Part shown: piece after piece, positions 36,771 to 46,634 of the stretch
How the letters are laid out: every line of letters starts with the position of its first letter
Numbering within the stretch: position 1 is the first letter of the stretch
NCBI RefSeq assembly: GCF_000170755.1
Contig: NZ_ABCK01000024.1
Location: 1-64,000, forward strand
Length of the DNA: 64,000 bases
From: Lentisphaera araneosa HTCC2155
GTDB taxonomy: Bacteria; Verrucomicrobiota; Lentisphaeria; Lentisphaerales; Lentisphaeraceae
Direction: 5' to 3'
The notes under the pieces: generated by a model
What the model was told of the DNA's origin: nothing
Database searches by the model: none
Seen by the model: the letters and a program-made list of their open reading frames with translations, nothing else
Position numbers and translations under genes: made by a program

Positions 36771-37698
36771 TAATAGTTTACATGATACCTTTTTACATTG
36801 GCTAACAATTGCAAAAGCAAGGGAGTCATTTAGTGAAAGTACAGTTATAAGTAATTTTAAAAAATTACTTATTTCTAGAGTGAAGACTGATGAAGAAAAT
36901 AATCAGTATATTCGCTATAATCTTTTAGACCCTATGTTACGTCAGGGGCATATAGAATGGATAGATGAAGGTAGGTATTGCTTAGTCCCTCCAGTTCGCT
37001 TAAAGGTTGCTGATGGCTTAGATAAAAGAAAGTCATTTTTTTATGGAGCAAGAAGCGCGCGGTGCCAGGAGGAGATGCCGGGACTAGAAATTATTGAACA
37101 GGAATTTGGGTGTGATGTATGGTGTCACACTGATGAGAATTACAATGATTACATAGAGGCAACATTTCAAAAGCAAGAGATTCACATAGGTGAGATCCTA
37201 AAGAATATTCCTAGTGTAGTCCAGGCAATGAACGCTTTTGATGAAGGTTGTGATAGAGCGGAGATGAAAGAAAGGCAGCAGGTAATCCCCCGAATCTCAT
37301 GTGGTAAACCTTTCACTACTTGGGAGCAATGGAACGAAAATGCAGTTGATAAGATTATACGCTACCGGAACCTTCCACCGCATAGATCGCCATGGCTATT
37401 AAGTTATAATGGAAAAGTTAAGCAATTGAATACCGTTGAAAAAAGTTATGTTGCTATGTGGGTATTGATATCACAACTGAGTGTGATAGAGCTAGTCTAC
37501 GATACCGGAAACAAAAGGCTAAAGATTCCAAGAAGTAAGTTATTGTTTCTCCCTAGAGTTTTAGAACGTTTATTAATTTGGTATAGTGGTTTTCTAGGAA
37601 AAAGAGACCAAAGTCACATCGTTTTTGAACAAATACCGAAGCATGCGGCGAGGGAAGTAGCAAGGATTTTAAATTTAAAACTAAGAGTGATCAAATGA
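36751..37698 (+). CDS. Hypothetical operon protein (315 aa), DruD-like by position
   Basis: No known domain is recognised. The frame opens at ATG 36751; a second in-frame ATG at 36763 overlaps the previous stop and may be the real start. The C-terminal half is basic and aromatic, with WNENAVDKIIRYRNLPPHRS (~195) and a hydrophobic helix AMWVLISQLSVIELVY (~230). The stop shares ATGA with the helicase start (37695-37698), which argues for coupled translation and a shared complex. Confidence 0.65.
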   Translation: MTCVMSDNSLHDTFLHWLTIAKARESFSESTVISNFKKLLISRVKTDEENNQYIRYNLLDPMLRQGHIEWIDEGRYCLVPPVRLKVADGLDKRKSFFYGARSARCQEEMPGLEIIEQEFGCDVWCHTDENYNDYIEATFQKQEIHIGEILKNIPSVVQAMNAFDEGCDRAEMKERQQVIPRISCGKPFTTWEQWNENAVDKIIRYRNLPPHRSPWLLSYNGKVKQLNTVEKSYVAMWVLISQLSVIELVYDTGNKRLKIPRSKLLFLPRVLERLLIWYSGFLGKRDQSHIVFEQIPKHAAREVARILNLKLRVIK

Positions 37699-40600
37699 AT
37701 GACGCAGTGACGATTGCAAATAATCTAAAAGATATGTATTTAAGATTTTTAGACAGTGCGATGCCTTTACGCTATGAAGAATTGATGGCAGAAAGAAGAG
37801 CTCTGTTAAGTGAGAAAGGCATGATCAGTCAAGATCCTTTATTTGAAGCTGTGCCACGTTATGAAGAATATAAAACACTATATGAAGCAAGTAAGGACTT
37901 AGATCTGGACAAGGATTTTGCCTCTTTCGTAGAGACTGGTCTATTTACAAAAATACATGGTCAATCAATGAAGATGTATAAACATCAGTTTCAGAGTTTG
38001 AAAGCAGTATGTAAATCAAACAAAAATTTGATTGTGACAACGGGTACAGGTTCTGGTAAGACGGAGTGTTTTTTGCTGCCCATGATCCATAACATAATAA
38101 AAGAATCACGAACATGGGGAGAAGACAAGCCCAAAGCAGTCAGAGCTCTGTTGTTATATCCGTTGAATGCATTGGCAGAGGATCAAATGATCCGTTTACG
38201 AAAAAGTTTAGATGGCGTAAGTACGGAGGAGAATGAGGGGCCTAGAAAATGGCTAGATGAACATAGAAATGGTCATCGAATAACATTTGGCCGTTATACA
38301 GGAAAAACGCCAATTTCAGGGGTCCGAAGTAGTAGTGCAGAGCAAAAACTTAAGAATGAAAAGTGGGCAATGGAGAGGATCTACAAAGAGGTCAAAGATA
38401 ATGAAGATTTACGTTATTTTTATAAGAGCTTTGATGAAGACTCTGCGGAAGTCTGGGATCGCTGGTCAATGCAAGAAGAGCCCCCAGACTTGTTGATCAC
38501 TAATTATTCGATGCTTAACATTATGCTTATGCGTAGTCTAGAAGAAAATATTTTTGAACAAACTCGTAAATGGTTAGCGGATGATCCATGGTTAAAGGGG
38601 GAAGCAAATGAACCGACAAGAATTTTTCACTTTATTGTAGATGAACTACATACATATAGAGGAACATCAGGAACGGAAGTCGCTTATTTAGTACGCTTGA
38701 TGCTAAATAGGTTGGGCCTCAATGCAGATTCACCTCAATTACGTTTTTTAGCGTCGAGTGCATCGTTGCCTAGCTCAGCTGAAACGCGTAAATATATATT
38801 AGAGTTTTTAGGTTCGTCTGATGATTTCAAAGATGACGAAACATTTAATAAAAAATATTCAATTATAGAAGGTTCTCCCTTACGGTACATACCAAGTCAT
38901 GAAAAAATATTTAAAAACAAGCAAAAAGTTTTTAGTGATTTTTTTGAAAGTTGGAAGAGGGCTCCTAAGGGGAAAAAGCAGGGGCCAGTCTATGAATTGG
39001 CTCAACATTTAAGAGTAGATTTAAAAGGCGAAGAGGAAGTAAAAGCATCTTTGGGGATTATTTGTCAGGAAGCTGAGATTATAAAGTCCTATCACGAAAA
39101 TATTCCCCAACAGGCTGAAAGTTTAGAAGATATATCTCAGCGAGTTTTTGGAGTAGTGGATCAAATCGCAACACAAGGGCTTATAACAATACTAACTGAA
39201 TCTAGAGTTAGCAATCTTCCAGGTGCCGCGGCACCACAACCTCTTAGGATGCATGCATTTTTTCGTAATACACTCGGCTTATGGGCATGTTCTAATAAAA
39301 ACTGCACTGAGGTAAGTGACCCCGATGGTACAAGGAACCTACCTGTAGGTAAACTTTATACCCAACCCAAATTGGTCTGTAATTGTGGAGCACGAGTTTT
39401 AGATTTACTACTATGTAAAAGTTGTGGAGATATTTTTTTGGGAGGCTACCGATCAAAACTCAATGAGAAGAAAGTTGAGTATTTAGTTCACGGCCAACCA
39501 AATTTAGAACAAATACCGGCAACTATGACGGCAAAAGAATTGTATGGCGAATATGCAGTTTTATGGTTGGGGAAACCGGGTGAAAATAAACCCATTGATA
39601 ACGCTTGGACGGAGACTTCAGGTGAAGTTAATAAATTAAATTGTACATGGAAAGAGGCGAATTACAATGCATTTAAAGGCAGGGTAGAGCCAGGAAAGAT
39701 TGGAGCTAATTCTTATTTGTTTTCGATTACATCAAACAAAACAAAAAAATATGATTATAACTGTCAGGCTATGCCTAATAAATGTCCGCAATGTGATAGT
39801 GATGGACGTCGAAAGGATGGTAAGAGTTTCCCTCCAGTAGGTCTGCATCGTACGGCAGTACAAAGAGTGAATCAACTTTTGTTGGATGCGTTATTTAGAG
39901 AGTTCGATGATGAACAAGCAAAAAAATTAGTCGTGTTTACAGATAGCCGCCAAGATGCAGCTAAGCTTGCAGCGGGGATTGAATTAGATCATTATCGCGA
40001 CTTGGTTCGCCAATCACTTATGCAGGGTTTTGATAAACTAGGAGGGGATAAAGGTATAGCATTAAAATATCTGGAAGCAGGAAGTCCTAAAGATTTTACC
40101 GAAGAAGAAAAAGAACAATTCAAAGATTTTCGAGCCAGAGATAGCAAGCTGTTTAATGCGATACGAGATTTTTTAGATGAGATGGCTTCGGAAGAAGAAT
40201 TGAAACAGATTGAGCAACTAAAAGATAAAAAAAGTGGCCCATACCCTATGGGGCGAGTAACGAATTTAGTATGGGAAGATTTACTGAGTTTAGGAGTTAA
40301 CCCAGCAGGTCCTAATCCAAGTAGGCAAACTAAAAAAGTAAAGTTAGATGCAGACGGAGGCTATGTAACGACGAGTTGGCGAGAACTGATTGATTGGGAA
40401 GGACGTAAACCTGAAAATAAAGATGCATTTGATTTATTACCACAGGCCAAGACTCTTAAAAATGAATTGGACCAAGCTGCGGCAGATGAGTGTGTGTTCA
40501 CCATGTTTGCACATAAAAGAAAGAGTGTAGAGGCACTGGCTTTGGGGACTTTAACGTTCAAACCGAGCGATATAGAGTTTGATACAGATGGACTATTGTC

Positions 40601-43136
40601 ATGGAAAGAGTTTTCAAATATAGCTAATATTGTGATCAGAGTTTTAGGCGAGAAGCGCAGGATTAGTGGTAATAATTATTTTAATAATGCTTCACTCCCT
40701 AAGGAACTAAAGAGTTTACTTAAGAAAAAGTTTCCAGGTGATGAAAACAGTATACTGAATTTACTTAAGGATTTTTTACTTAGTAAAGGCGTTTTAGAGT
40801 CTGAGGAAAATCTTGTTATCAAACCTTCTGGTCTATGGTTTTCTCCTTGTAAAATGGGAGATAAAATTTGGAGGTGTAAGCAATGTTCAAGTGTACACCT
40901 TAATAATGAAATACATTTATGTTGGAATTGTCGATCCCCTCTAGATCCTAAAGATTTTAGATTAAAATCGAATTCAGATTCTGAGCAGGATTATTATGCA
41001 TATCTAGCATCATCCAAAGCTGAAACTTTTAGATTACATTGCGAAGAGTTGACGGGTCAAACATCCCATGAAAATGCAGTTAAACGCCAGCGCTTATTTC
41101 AGGATATAATATCAGGTGATAAGGAAGTGTCTTTAATTGATTGCATTGACGTATTGAGTGTGACAACGACAATGGAAGCAGGTGTTGATATAGGTTCCTT
41201 AATGGCAGTAATGATGGGTAATGTTCCTCCGAAACGTTTTAACTATCAACAGAGAGTTGGCCGTGCGGGTAGACGGGGTGCGGGGCTTTCAATTGCGTTG
41301 ACTGTTGCACGAGGCAGAAGTCATGATGAAACTCACTTTTGTGATCCTCAGAGAATGATTTCTTCTAATCCTACACCTCCTTATTTAGACCTTAAACGAC
41401 AAGCAGTTTTAAACAGAATGGTTAGTAAAGAGTTGCTTAGGCAGGCTTTTAGGGTATGTGGTGTGAAAGCTAAAGCTGATAGTGTGCATGGTGAATTTGG
41501 TGATTGTGAGACGTGGGCCATGAGCGAAAGACTTATAAAGTTATGGTTTACAAAAAATGATCAGGTCATTACAGATACCTGTGATTTTTTAACTTCATCG
41601 GAAGATATGAAAGAGGAAGCAATTCGATACGCCAAGGAGGAACTGTTAGTATCGGTAGATAAGATTTCCAAAGACACTAAATACCATCAGAAATCCTTAA
41701 GTGAGCGGTTAGCTAATGCGGGTGTCTTGCCCATGTTTGGTTTTCCGACACGCTCTAGAAATCTATATAGTAACATCCCCAAATCTAGAAATAGTGAAAA
41801 TGTGATTAACCGTGATTTAGATATAGCGATAAGTCAATTTGCTCCAGGGGCAGAGTCTGTAAAGGATAAAGCCGTTATCACAAGCGTAGGGATTGTCGAT
41901 TATGTGTACGAAAAAGGTAGAGCGAAAGAAGCCGATGGTCGAGGAGCCATACGGCAGCTTGGTTCATGTAAAAACTGCGGTGCTTTAATTTGTGATGATG
42001 TTCCAGAGAATAAATGTTCATTATGCGGTTCTGAATCAGATTATATGAAATTAACCACTTGGGAACCAAAGGGGTTTACAACAGAACATTACCAAGAAAA
42101 GGATTTTGAAGGTTCATTTGAATGGACTGCTAGAGCTTCAATGGCCAGATTGGCTAATGAACCGGTAATGTTTGAGCCGATAGAGGGGATTAACCTAGAG
42201 TGTTCTAACGAAGAAAAAATGATAACAAGCATCAATGATAATGATGGTAAGTTATTCCAATTTAATGAACATGAATCCAAACCTGGTTTATGGCTGGAAT
42301 CGACCTGTCTACCATTTGAAGGGTGGTGGAAAGATCAATTAAATACAGATAGATGTGAAAAAGTAGGTTTATCTTCTTCCAAATATACAGATGTGTTATT
42401 ATTGAGACTGAGTAAAGTGTCTCCGAATATAGACCTCAGCCCTTTCGGTGATAATTCGCTATACGCTAGGGCCGCCTATTACTCATGGGGAGGACTTATT
42501 CGCAAAGCAGCCTGCATATCATTAGATATCGAACCTGGTGAACTGGATATGAATATACGACCTGTAAAAGATGCTGAGAATGAATTTTGTGAAGTGTTTT
42601 TAGCTGATCACTTGGAAAATGGAGCGGGTTATTGTCGCTACCTACGCGATAATATGTATGAATCAATTATAAAATTATTAGATACTGATGGAGAACTGAA
42701 TCTACACTTAAACGCTGAGGCTCACTCTACTTGTGATAGCTCTTGCTATGATTGTTTAAGAGATTATCACAATTCTGATTTTCACGCTATTTTAGATTGG
42801 CGCCTAGGTGTTGATTTGATGAATTTATGCAAAGATGCTACATATATGCCTTCATTAAAGAGCGGCCATTGGCAGAGTATAAAAGATATTGCTGTAAAAA
42901 GTTTATGCTCAATTAATAAATCCTTAGTTGTGAAACATGTATCTAATATTGATTGTATGTATGATGGGGAAAAGGTAGTGGCCGTACTAATTCACCCATT
43001 ATGGGCGAGTAATCATGAAGGTTTAGTCGAACTAGCCATAGACTTAAATATCAATGTCGATGAATTACCAGTTTGTAATATTTTTGATGTTATGCGAAGA
43101 CCAGGTTGGTGCTTATCTAAACTGAACTTGAGTTGA
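37695..43136 (+). CDS. DEAD/DEAH helicase with DUF1998-type C-terminus, DruE-like
   Basis: An 1813-residue superfamily 2 helicase. Motif I TTGTGSGKTEC (~115-125), LLYPLNALAEDQM (~153), LLITNYSML (~268), motif II VDELHTYRG (~314-322), SSASLPS (~353), TDSRQDAAKLAAG (~750), motif V MEAGVDIGSL (~1160) and motif VI QRVGRAGRRG (~1186-1195). Zinc-like pairs are CNCG/CKSCGD (~566-580), CKQC/CWNC (~1060-1080), CKNCG/CSLCG (~1425-1450) and the DUF1998-type CDSSCYDCLRDY (~1680). The large size and C-terminus match Druantia DruE and MrfA-like helicases. It shares the helicase-DUF1998 plan with the 2096-residue protein upstream but lacks its VELDG nuclease-like tail. Confidence 0.85.
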   Translation: MNDAVTIANNLKDMYLRFLDSAMPLRYEELMAERRALLSEKGMISQDPLFEAVPRYEEYKTLYEASKDLDLDKDFASFVETGLFTKIHGQSMKMYKHQFQSLKAVCKSNKNLIVTTGTGSGKTECFLLPMIHNIIKESRTWGEDKPKAVRALLLYPLNALAEDQMIRLRKSLDGVSTEENEGPRKWLDEHRNGHRITFGRYTGKTPISGVRSSSAEQKLKNEKWAMERIYKEVKDNEDLRYFYKSFDEDSAEVWDRWSMQEEPPDLLITNYSMLNIMLMRSLEENIFEQTRKWLADDPWLKGEANEPTRIFHFIVDELHTYRGTSGTEVAYLVRLMLNRLGLNADSPQLRFLASSASLPSSAETRKYILEFLGSSDDFKDDETFNKKYSIIEGSPLRYIPSHEKIFKNKQKVFSDFFESWKRAPKGKKQGPVYELAQHLRVDLKGEEEVKASLGIICQEAEIIKSYHENIPQQAESLEDISQRVFGVVDQIATQGLITILTESRVSNLPGAAAPQPLRMHAFFRNTLGLWACSNKNCTEVSDPDGTRNLPVGKLYTQPKLVCNCGARVLDLLLCKSCGDIFLGGYRSKLNEKKVEYLVHGQPNLEQIPATMTAKELYGEYAVLWLGKPGENKPIDNAWTETSGEVNKLNCTWKEANYNAFKGRVEPGKIGANSYLFSITSNKTKKYDYNCQAMPNKCPQCDSDGRRKDGKSFPPVGLHRTAVQRVNQLLLDALFREFDDEQAKKLVVFTDSRQDAAKLAAGIELDHYRDLVRQSLMQGFDKLGGDKGIALKYLEAGSPKDFTEEEKEQFKDFRARDSKLFNAIRDFLDEMASEEELKQIEQLKDKKSGPYPMGRVTNLVWEDLLSLGVNPAGPNPSRQTKKVKLDADGGYVTTSWRELIDWEGRKPENKDAFDLLPQAKTLKNELDQAAADECVFTMFAHKRKSVEALALGTLTFKPSDIEFDTDGLLSWKEFSNIANIVIRVLGEKRRISGNNYFNNASLPKELKSLLKKKFPGDENSILNLLKDFLLSKGVLESEENLVIKPSGLWFSPCKMGDKIWRCKQCSSVHLNNEIHLCWNCRSPLDPKDFRLKSNSDSEQDYYAYLASSKAETFRLHCEELTGQTSHENAVKRQRLFQDIISGDKEVSLIDCIDVLSVTTTMEAGVDIGSLMAVMMGNVPPKRFNYQQRVGRAGRRGAGLSIALTVARGRSHDETHFCDPQRMISSNPTPPYLDLKRQAVLNRMVSKELLRQAFRVCGVKAKADSVHGEFGDCETWAMSERLIKLWFTKNDQVITDTCDFLTSSEDMKEEAIRYAKEELLVSVDKISKDTKYHQKSLSERLANAGVLPMFGFPTRSRNLYSNIPKSRNSENVINRDLDIAISQFAPGAESVKDKAVITSVGIVDYVYEKGRAKEADGRGAIRQLGSCKNCGALICDDVPENKCSLCGSESDYMKLTTWEPKGFTTEHYQEKDFEGSFEWTARASMARLANEPVMFEPIEGINLECSNEEKMITSINDNDGKLFQFNEHESKPGLWLESTCLPFEGWWKDQLNTDRCEKVGLSSSKYTDVLLLRLSKVSPNIDLSPFGDNSLYARAAYYSWGGLIRKAACISLDIEPGELDMNIRPVKDAENEFCEVFLADHLENGAGYCRYLRDNMYESIIKLLDTDGELNLHLNAEAHSTCDSSCYDCLRDYHNSDFHAILDWRLGVDLMNLCKDATYMPSLKSGHWQSIKDIAVKSLCSINKSLVVKHVSNIDCMYDGEKVVAVLIHPLWASNHEGLVELAIDLNINVDELPVCNIFDVMRRPGWCLSKLNLS

Positions 43137-43198
43137 TATTGAGTTTTTTAAATCCAATTAAATCCAAGAGTTTTTAATGAGGAATAAAGGGAGCATTT

Positions 43199-43849
43199 GT
43201 GAGTGATATAAATCAATATAAATCTGAGTGGCACGAAATTTGTCGAGACTATGAGATAGAAGAAAATTTGCGCATTCGTTTGCATAGATGTTTCTCTTGG
43301 GCCGCTAAGATTGATGAATACCGTGATGAGCAGCCCGACGAGGCCTTCTTGTGTGCATGGGTAAGCTTCAATAGTCTATTTGCACGCATTGATCCGCAAA
43401 GTAACGATTTTCTACCTGAAAAACAATCAATTGAATTTTTTTTAGGGAAGCTCAAGAGTATAGATCGTCAGGGTAAGCTAGAGCACCTTTTGGACGAGAG
43501 TGAATGGCAGTTTGAGCAGATTCTTCAATGCAAATTTCTACAGTCGAACTTTTGGCGTCAGCTCGATGGTAAGGAGCAAGTGGTACTTAAGAATTGGAAT
43601 AATGATAGCTTTAAGTATTTTCGTAAAAAGGGTGATGAGGTTCTTTTATTTAAAGTACTGCTCGGGATTTATGTAATGCGCAATCAACTCGTGCACGGTG
43701 GGGCGACATATGGATCGCAAATGAATCGTTCAACACTCATGCTTTGTCTCTATGTATTAGAACCCATGCTCAATTGTTTTATTGATATCTTGATTCACGA
43801 AGGTTCCGACATGGAATTTGGAGCCTTGCCTTACCCACCGGTGAAGTAG
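43199..43849 (+). CDS. HEPN-type putative RNase (216 aa)
   Basis: A 216-residue all-helical protein with the HEPN signature MRNQLVHGG (~160-168; R-x4-H). The N-terminal WVSFNSLFARID (~47-58) is typical of ApeA/ApeB-like HEPN-type proteins, in which the RxxxxH histidine cuts RNA. The start is GTG 43199 behind AAAGGGAG. It stands 62 bp after the Druantia-like helicase and may be an added RNase effector of that operon or an independent module. The stop is followed directly by the strongest TGTCCT hairpin. Confidence 0.72.
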   Translation: MSDINQYKSEWHEICRDYEIEENLRIRLHRCFSWAAKIDEYRDEQPDEAFLCAWVSFNSLFARIDPQSNDFLPEKQSIEFFLGKLKSIDRQGKLEHLLDESEWQFEQILQCKFLQSNFWRQLDGKEQVVLKNWNNDSFKYFRKKGDEVLLFKVLLGIYVMRNQLVHGGATYGSQMNRSTLMLCLYVLEPMLNCFIDILIHEGSDMEFGALPYPPVK

Positions 43850-43864
43850 GACAACTTTTGTCCT
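43848..43864 (+). repeat. TGTCCT hairpin, copy 3 (perfect 7-bp stem)
   Basis: AGGACAA-CTT-TTGTCCT is a perfect inverted repeat starting inside the HEPN stop codon. It could end transcription of that operon, though there is no U-run after it. It is the best copy of the hairpin family described in the findings. Confidence 0.5.
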
Positions 43865-43902
43865 GTGTGTAGAAGTGGTTTAGAGAAAACATGAGGTAAA
43901 GA

Positions 43903-44844
43903 ATGAGTTTAAGTGACATAAAATTATCAGGTATATGTGAAAGAGATATAGATATGCTTCTACAAGAAGAGTTTGTAGCTAGCGAACGTTTTTGTTCATG
44001 GTTCCTTCAACAAATAAAAGTGTTTGATGAATTTGAACATGACAAAATCCTTGTAAAAAGATCTGTTACAGATACATATGGGGAATCTGATTTAGAGCTT
44101 ACTTTTCAAGACCTTAAACTCAAAATTCTTATAGAAAATAAGGTTGATGCATCCTTCCAAAAGGATCAAGCTCAGCGATATAGTGATAGGGCTCTAAAGT
44201 TTTGTCAAAGTGGTGATGGGAATAAGAGTAGGACAGTTCTAGTAGCTCCAAAGCATTATGGTAATAATGAATTGTGTGATTTTGAACATAGAGTCAATTA
44301 TGAAGAAATCCTTACTTGGTACAAGAACTCCGATATACCTAAAAACCGCGTCAGGTTTAAAAATCACGTTTTAGAAACTGCTATTAATAAGGCGTTTAAA
44401 AATTATGATTTAATTACAGATGAAGAGAATACAGATTTTTGGATATCTTATTACAATTTAATGAAAGAATTGTACCCATATATGATATTGAAAGATCCGG
44501 GCCCTAAGCCGTCAGGGTCATATTTTATATATATGCGAAAACAAGGCTTCCCTAAGACTGTTAAAATCTATCATAAATTTCCAAAGGGTATTATAGATTT
44601 AGAATTTCCGGGTATGGGAGATTCTCTAGATGCAGTTATTGATTCGTTTAAAAAAGCGCTGCCTTCAAATTATGATGTAGTGAAAACAAATAAGTCAGCT
44701 AGCATTAGAGTTGAGGTTCCTAAATTGACTTTATCATTTACTTTCGATGATCAGAATAATGAAATTAAAGAATGTATGAAACAAGCTGTTAGCTTAGCTG
44801 ATTGGTATTTACAGAATAAAGAATTACAAACATTTATAGTATGA
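43903..44844 (+). CDS. PD-(D/E)XK nuclease family protein (313 aa)
   Basis: Residues ~55-100 show a PD-(D/E)XK core: TYGESDLELTFQDLKLKILI supplies the aspartate strand, IENKVDA the E-x-K, and QKDQAQRYSDRA the helix with conserved glutamine. This is the layout of the PD-(D/E)XK type 4 family, common in defence islands. The C-terminal half (from ~185) has a PYMILKDPGPKPSGSYFIYM segment that resembles the substrate-binding part of related proteins. The following 106-residue gene starts 9 bp later and is probably co-translated. Confidence 0.78.
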   Translation: MSLSDIKLSGICERDIDMLLQEEFVASERFCSWFLQQIKVFDEFEHDKILVKRSVTDTYGESDLELTFQDLKLKILIENKVDASFQKDQAQRYSDRALKFCQSGDGNKSRTVLVAPKHYGNNELCDFEHRVNYEEILTWYKNSDIPKNRVRFKNHVLETAINKAFKNYDLITDEENTDFWISYYNLMKELYPYMILKDPGPKPSGSYFIYMRKQGFPKTVKIYHKFPKGIIDLEFPGMGDSLDAVIDSFKKALPSNYDVVKTNKSASIRVEVPKLTLSFTFDDQNNEIKECMKQAVSLADWYLQNKELQTFIV

Positions 44845-44853
44845 GGAAAAGTT

Positions 44854-45174
44854 ATGTTAAAAACTAAAGGGATTTCTTTTAATGCAGCTATTGTTGAACA
44901 GATTCTAAGTGACGATTCTAGAATTGAAATTTGTACTAGAAATTTCACCAAAAAGGAAGGTGGATCAACCATTTCGAAATCTCTAGGTATCGGTGTGTAT
45001 TTTAAGCCAAGTAGATGGGAAAAGAACGCGGAGCTTGAAACTGTATTGAGACAGTTTTTCAATGATTATCAAGATCCCTTTGAGGCTTTTAAGGCATTTG
45101 CTGAAGCAGAAGAAAAAAATGCCAATAGTAAAGTTGTCTATGATTATAATTTCATGGATAATCTAACTAATTAA
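44854..45174 (+). CDS. Stand-alone copy of the HNH-partner domain (106 aa)
   Basis: The whole protein aligns without large gaps with the last ~100 residues of the HNH protein at 55462-56574: ISFNAAIVEQILSDDSRIEI here against ISFNESIVEWIFEDESREEI there, then CTRxF, GIGxYF/Y, RW, QxPFEAFxAFA and NSKVVYDxxF. No catalytic motif is seen, so it is likely a DNA/target-binding or interaction domain. ATG 44854 follows GAGGAAAAG. It pairs with the PD-(D/E)XK gene, suggesting nuclease and specificity part in two chains. Confidence 0.7.
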   Translation: MLKTKGISFNAAIVEQILSDDSRIEICTRNFTKKEGGSTISKSLGIGVYFKPSRWEKNAELETVLRQFFNDYQDPFEAFKAFAEAEEKNANSKVVYDYNFMDNLTN

Positions 45175-45187
45175 ATACTAAGCCATC

Positions 45188-45199
45188 TTTTGTCCTAGG
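45188..45199 (+). repeat. TTTTGTCCTAGG half element
   Basis: Same right half as the TGTCCT hairpins (identical CTAGG end to copy 1), but the left arm is not conserved. It lies 14 bp after the stop of the 106-residue gene and 22 bp before the structured repeat. Confidence 0.35.
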
Positions 45200-45220
45200 T
45201 CTAATGTGATAGTCAAAAGG

Positions 45221-45291
45221 TACATCAAGACGATCGAGAGATCGAGCAACCGGGGTCAGTCCCACGGTGCTAAGCGAAGTTCGCAGATGTG
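45221..45291 (+). repeat. Structured intergenic repeat, copy A
   Basis: About 71 nt matching copy B at 56624-56695. Outer stem TACATC/GATGTG, inner stem starting AGC/GCT (45245-45247 with 45269-45271), and a small hairpin GCGA-AGT-TCGC (45274-45284). Between the copies AGC/GCT changes to AGT/ACT, keeping the pair. It follows the 106-residue gene and precedes the amidohydrolase gene. Confidence 0.5.
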
Positions 45292-45324
45292 CAGATTTAA
45301 TCTGAAAAAATACTGGAGATCATT

Positions 45325-46074
45325 ATGATTTTACACATTCCCCATAGTTCGACTTTTATACCCGAAGAATACCTAAGTGAGTTCTTGCTGAGTTCGCAAG
45401 ACTTGCAGCAAGAATTACTAAGCATGACGGATCATTTCACAGATGATTTATTTGATTGGAAGTGGGATAGGGCAGTCTTTCCCGTGAGTCGCCTCTTGGT
45501 AGATGTCGAGCGTTTCGAAGATGATGCGGAGGAAGAGATGGCCGAGCGGGGCATGGGCGTACTTTACGAAAAAGGTTCACAGCTTCAATCACTGCGTCGC
45601 CAGGCAAGTCCAGACTTACGCAAAGAATTGCTGGATCGTTATTATCGGACACATCACAAGAAGTTGGAGGCCATGGTGGATTATAGTCTTTATAAACGCA
45701 ATAAGGCCTTGGTGATTGATTGCCATAGCTTCAATGCGATTGCGCGGCCCTATGAAGGCTATACGGGTGCTGAGCGTCCTGAGATCTGTCTTGGAACGGA
45801 TGCTTTCCATACACCACAGAACTTAGTCGAAGGCTTTCGTAAGTTTTTTGAAGAACGAGGCTTCAGTGTAAGGATCAATGATCCCTTCTCTGGCTGCTTA
45901 GTGCCGAAGAAGTTTTATCAAAAGGATGAGCGTGTACACGCCATCATGATCGAGCTACGCCGTGATCTTTACATGAACGAAGCGACGGGAGAGAAGACTG
46001 CCGCTTACTCAGAGCTGAAGCAAACCTTAGCTGACTTAGAGCAAGCCATCATGAATAGTGAGTTTGCTAATTGA
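45325..46074 (+). CDS. N-formylglutamate amidohydrolase family protein
   Basis: A 249-residue zinc hydrolase of the HutG2/FGase family, which splits N-formylglutamate or similar N-acyl amino acids. LHIPHSSTFIP (~3-13), TDHFTDDLF (~35-43), VDVERFEDD and VIDCHSFNA (~130-138) contain the expected metal ligands His and Asp/Glu. ACTGGAG lies before ATG 45325. No histidine-degradation gene is near it, so its substrate is open. It looks like an ordinary chromosomal gene and may mark the right border of the defence island. Confidence 0.85.
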   Translation: MILHIPHSSTFIPEEYLSEFLLSSQDLQQELLSMTDHFTDDLFDWKWDRAVFPVSRLLVDVERFEDDAEEEMAERGMGVLYEKGSQLQSLRRQASPDLRKELLDRYYRTHHKKLEAMVDYSLYKRNKALVIDCHSFNAIARPYEGYTGAERPEICLGTDAFHTPQNLVEGFRKFFEERGFSVRINDPFSGCLVPKKFYQKDERVHAIMIELRRDLYMNEATGEKTAAYSELKQTLADLEQAIMNSEFAN

Positions 46075-46085
46075 AGGAGAATCAA

Positions 46086-46466
46086 ATGAAGAAACTAATG
46101 ATTATACTCACATTACTTCCTGTGGTGGTCCTATCGAGTCCTCAAGAAAGTATCAAAAAATCACTGGATGCCTGGGCTCCTTTATCGGTAATTATCAATA
46201 ATAAAGAACTTATCATTGCGATGAGCGCACATCACATTAGGGATAAGCTTTATCAGGAACTTATGATCAAGGGCATTATGGCCTATGCGGGGTTAAAAGA
46301 CCAGAGAGCCTTGTATCGAATTGAGAAGATTATGATCTTAAACAAATTCAAAAATCAAGGCTATGTCTTCACCGGCAATACACAAAGATTAACTGACTTG
46401 ACAGAACTCAGTGGGAGTAATCAAAAAAGACAATTAATGAAATATAGCAGGCGCTATGAGCCTTAG
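46086..46466 (+). CDS. Small secreted hypothetical protein (126 aa)
   Basis: ATG 46086 (MKKLMIIL...) follows GAAGGAG; a TTG at 46071 would add five residues before the signal. The N-terminus is a Sec signal peptide (KKLMIILTLLPVVVLSS) with a likely cut near residue 17. The mature part is small, basic and helical; I do not recognise it. It starts 11 bp after the amidohydrolase stop and is probably in the same operon. A CTATGAG...CTCATAG inverted repeat with a 16-nt loop (46454-46483) spans its end. Confidence 0.65.
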   Translation: MKKLMIILTLLPVVVLSSPQESIKKSLDAWAPLSVIINNKELIIAMSAHHIRDKLYQELMIKGIMAYAGLKDQRALYRIEKIMILNKFKNQGYVFTGNTQRLTDLTELSGSNQKRQLMKYSRRYEP

Positions 46467-46634
46467 GTGTATTTTTCTCATAGAGAGAGTGTGGGATATG
46501 AGTCTAAAAATCGGGGAGGAAATAATTTATTAACTTTTCTTCTGTACCCGTGTAAGAATATGAATTAGTCAATCATTTAGTAAGTAAGGACCTCGATCTG
46601 TGTAGGTTTAGAATAAGATGAAAAGGACGTATAC

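Noticed and set aside
45175-45324. Integron attC site after the 106-residue gene (and its copy at 56624)
   Set aside because: The position after a gene and the folded form fit, but the RYYYAAC...GTTRRRY core is absent in both copies and no integrase gene is seen in the window.
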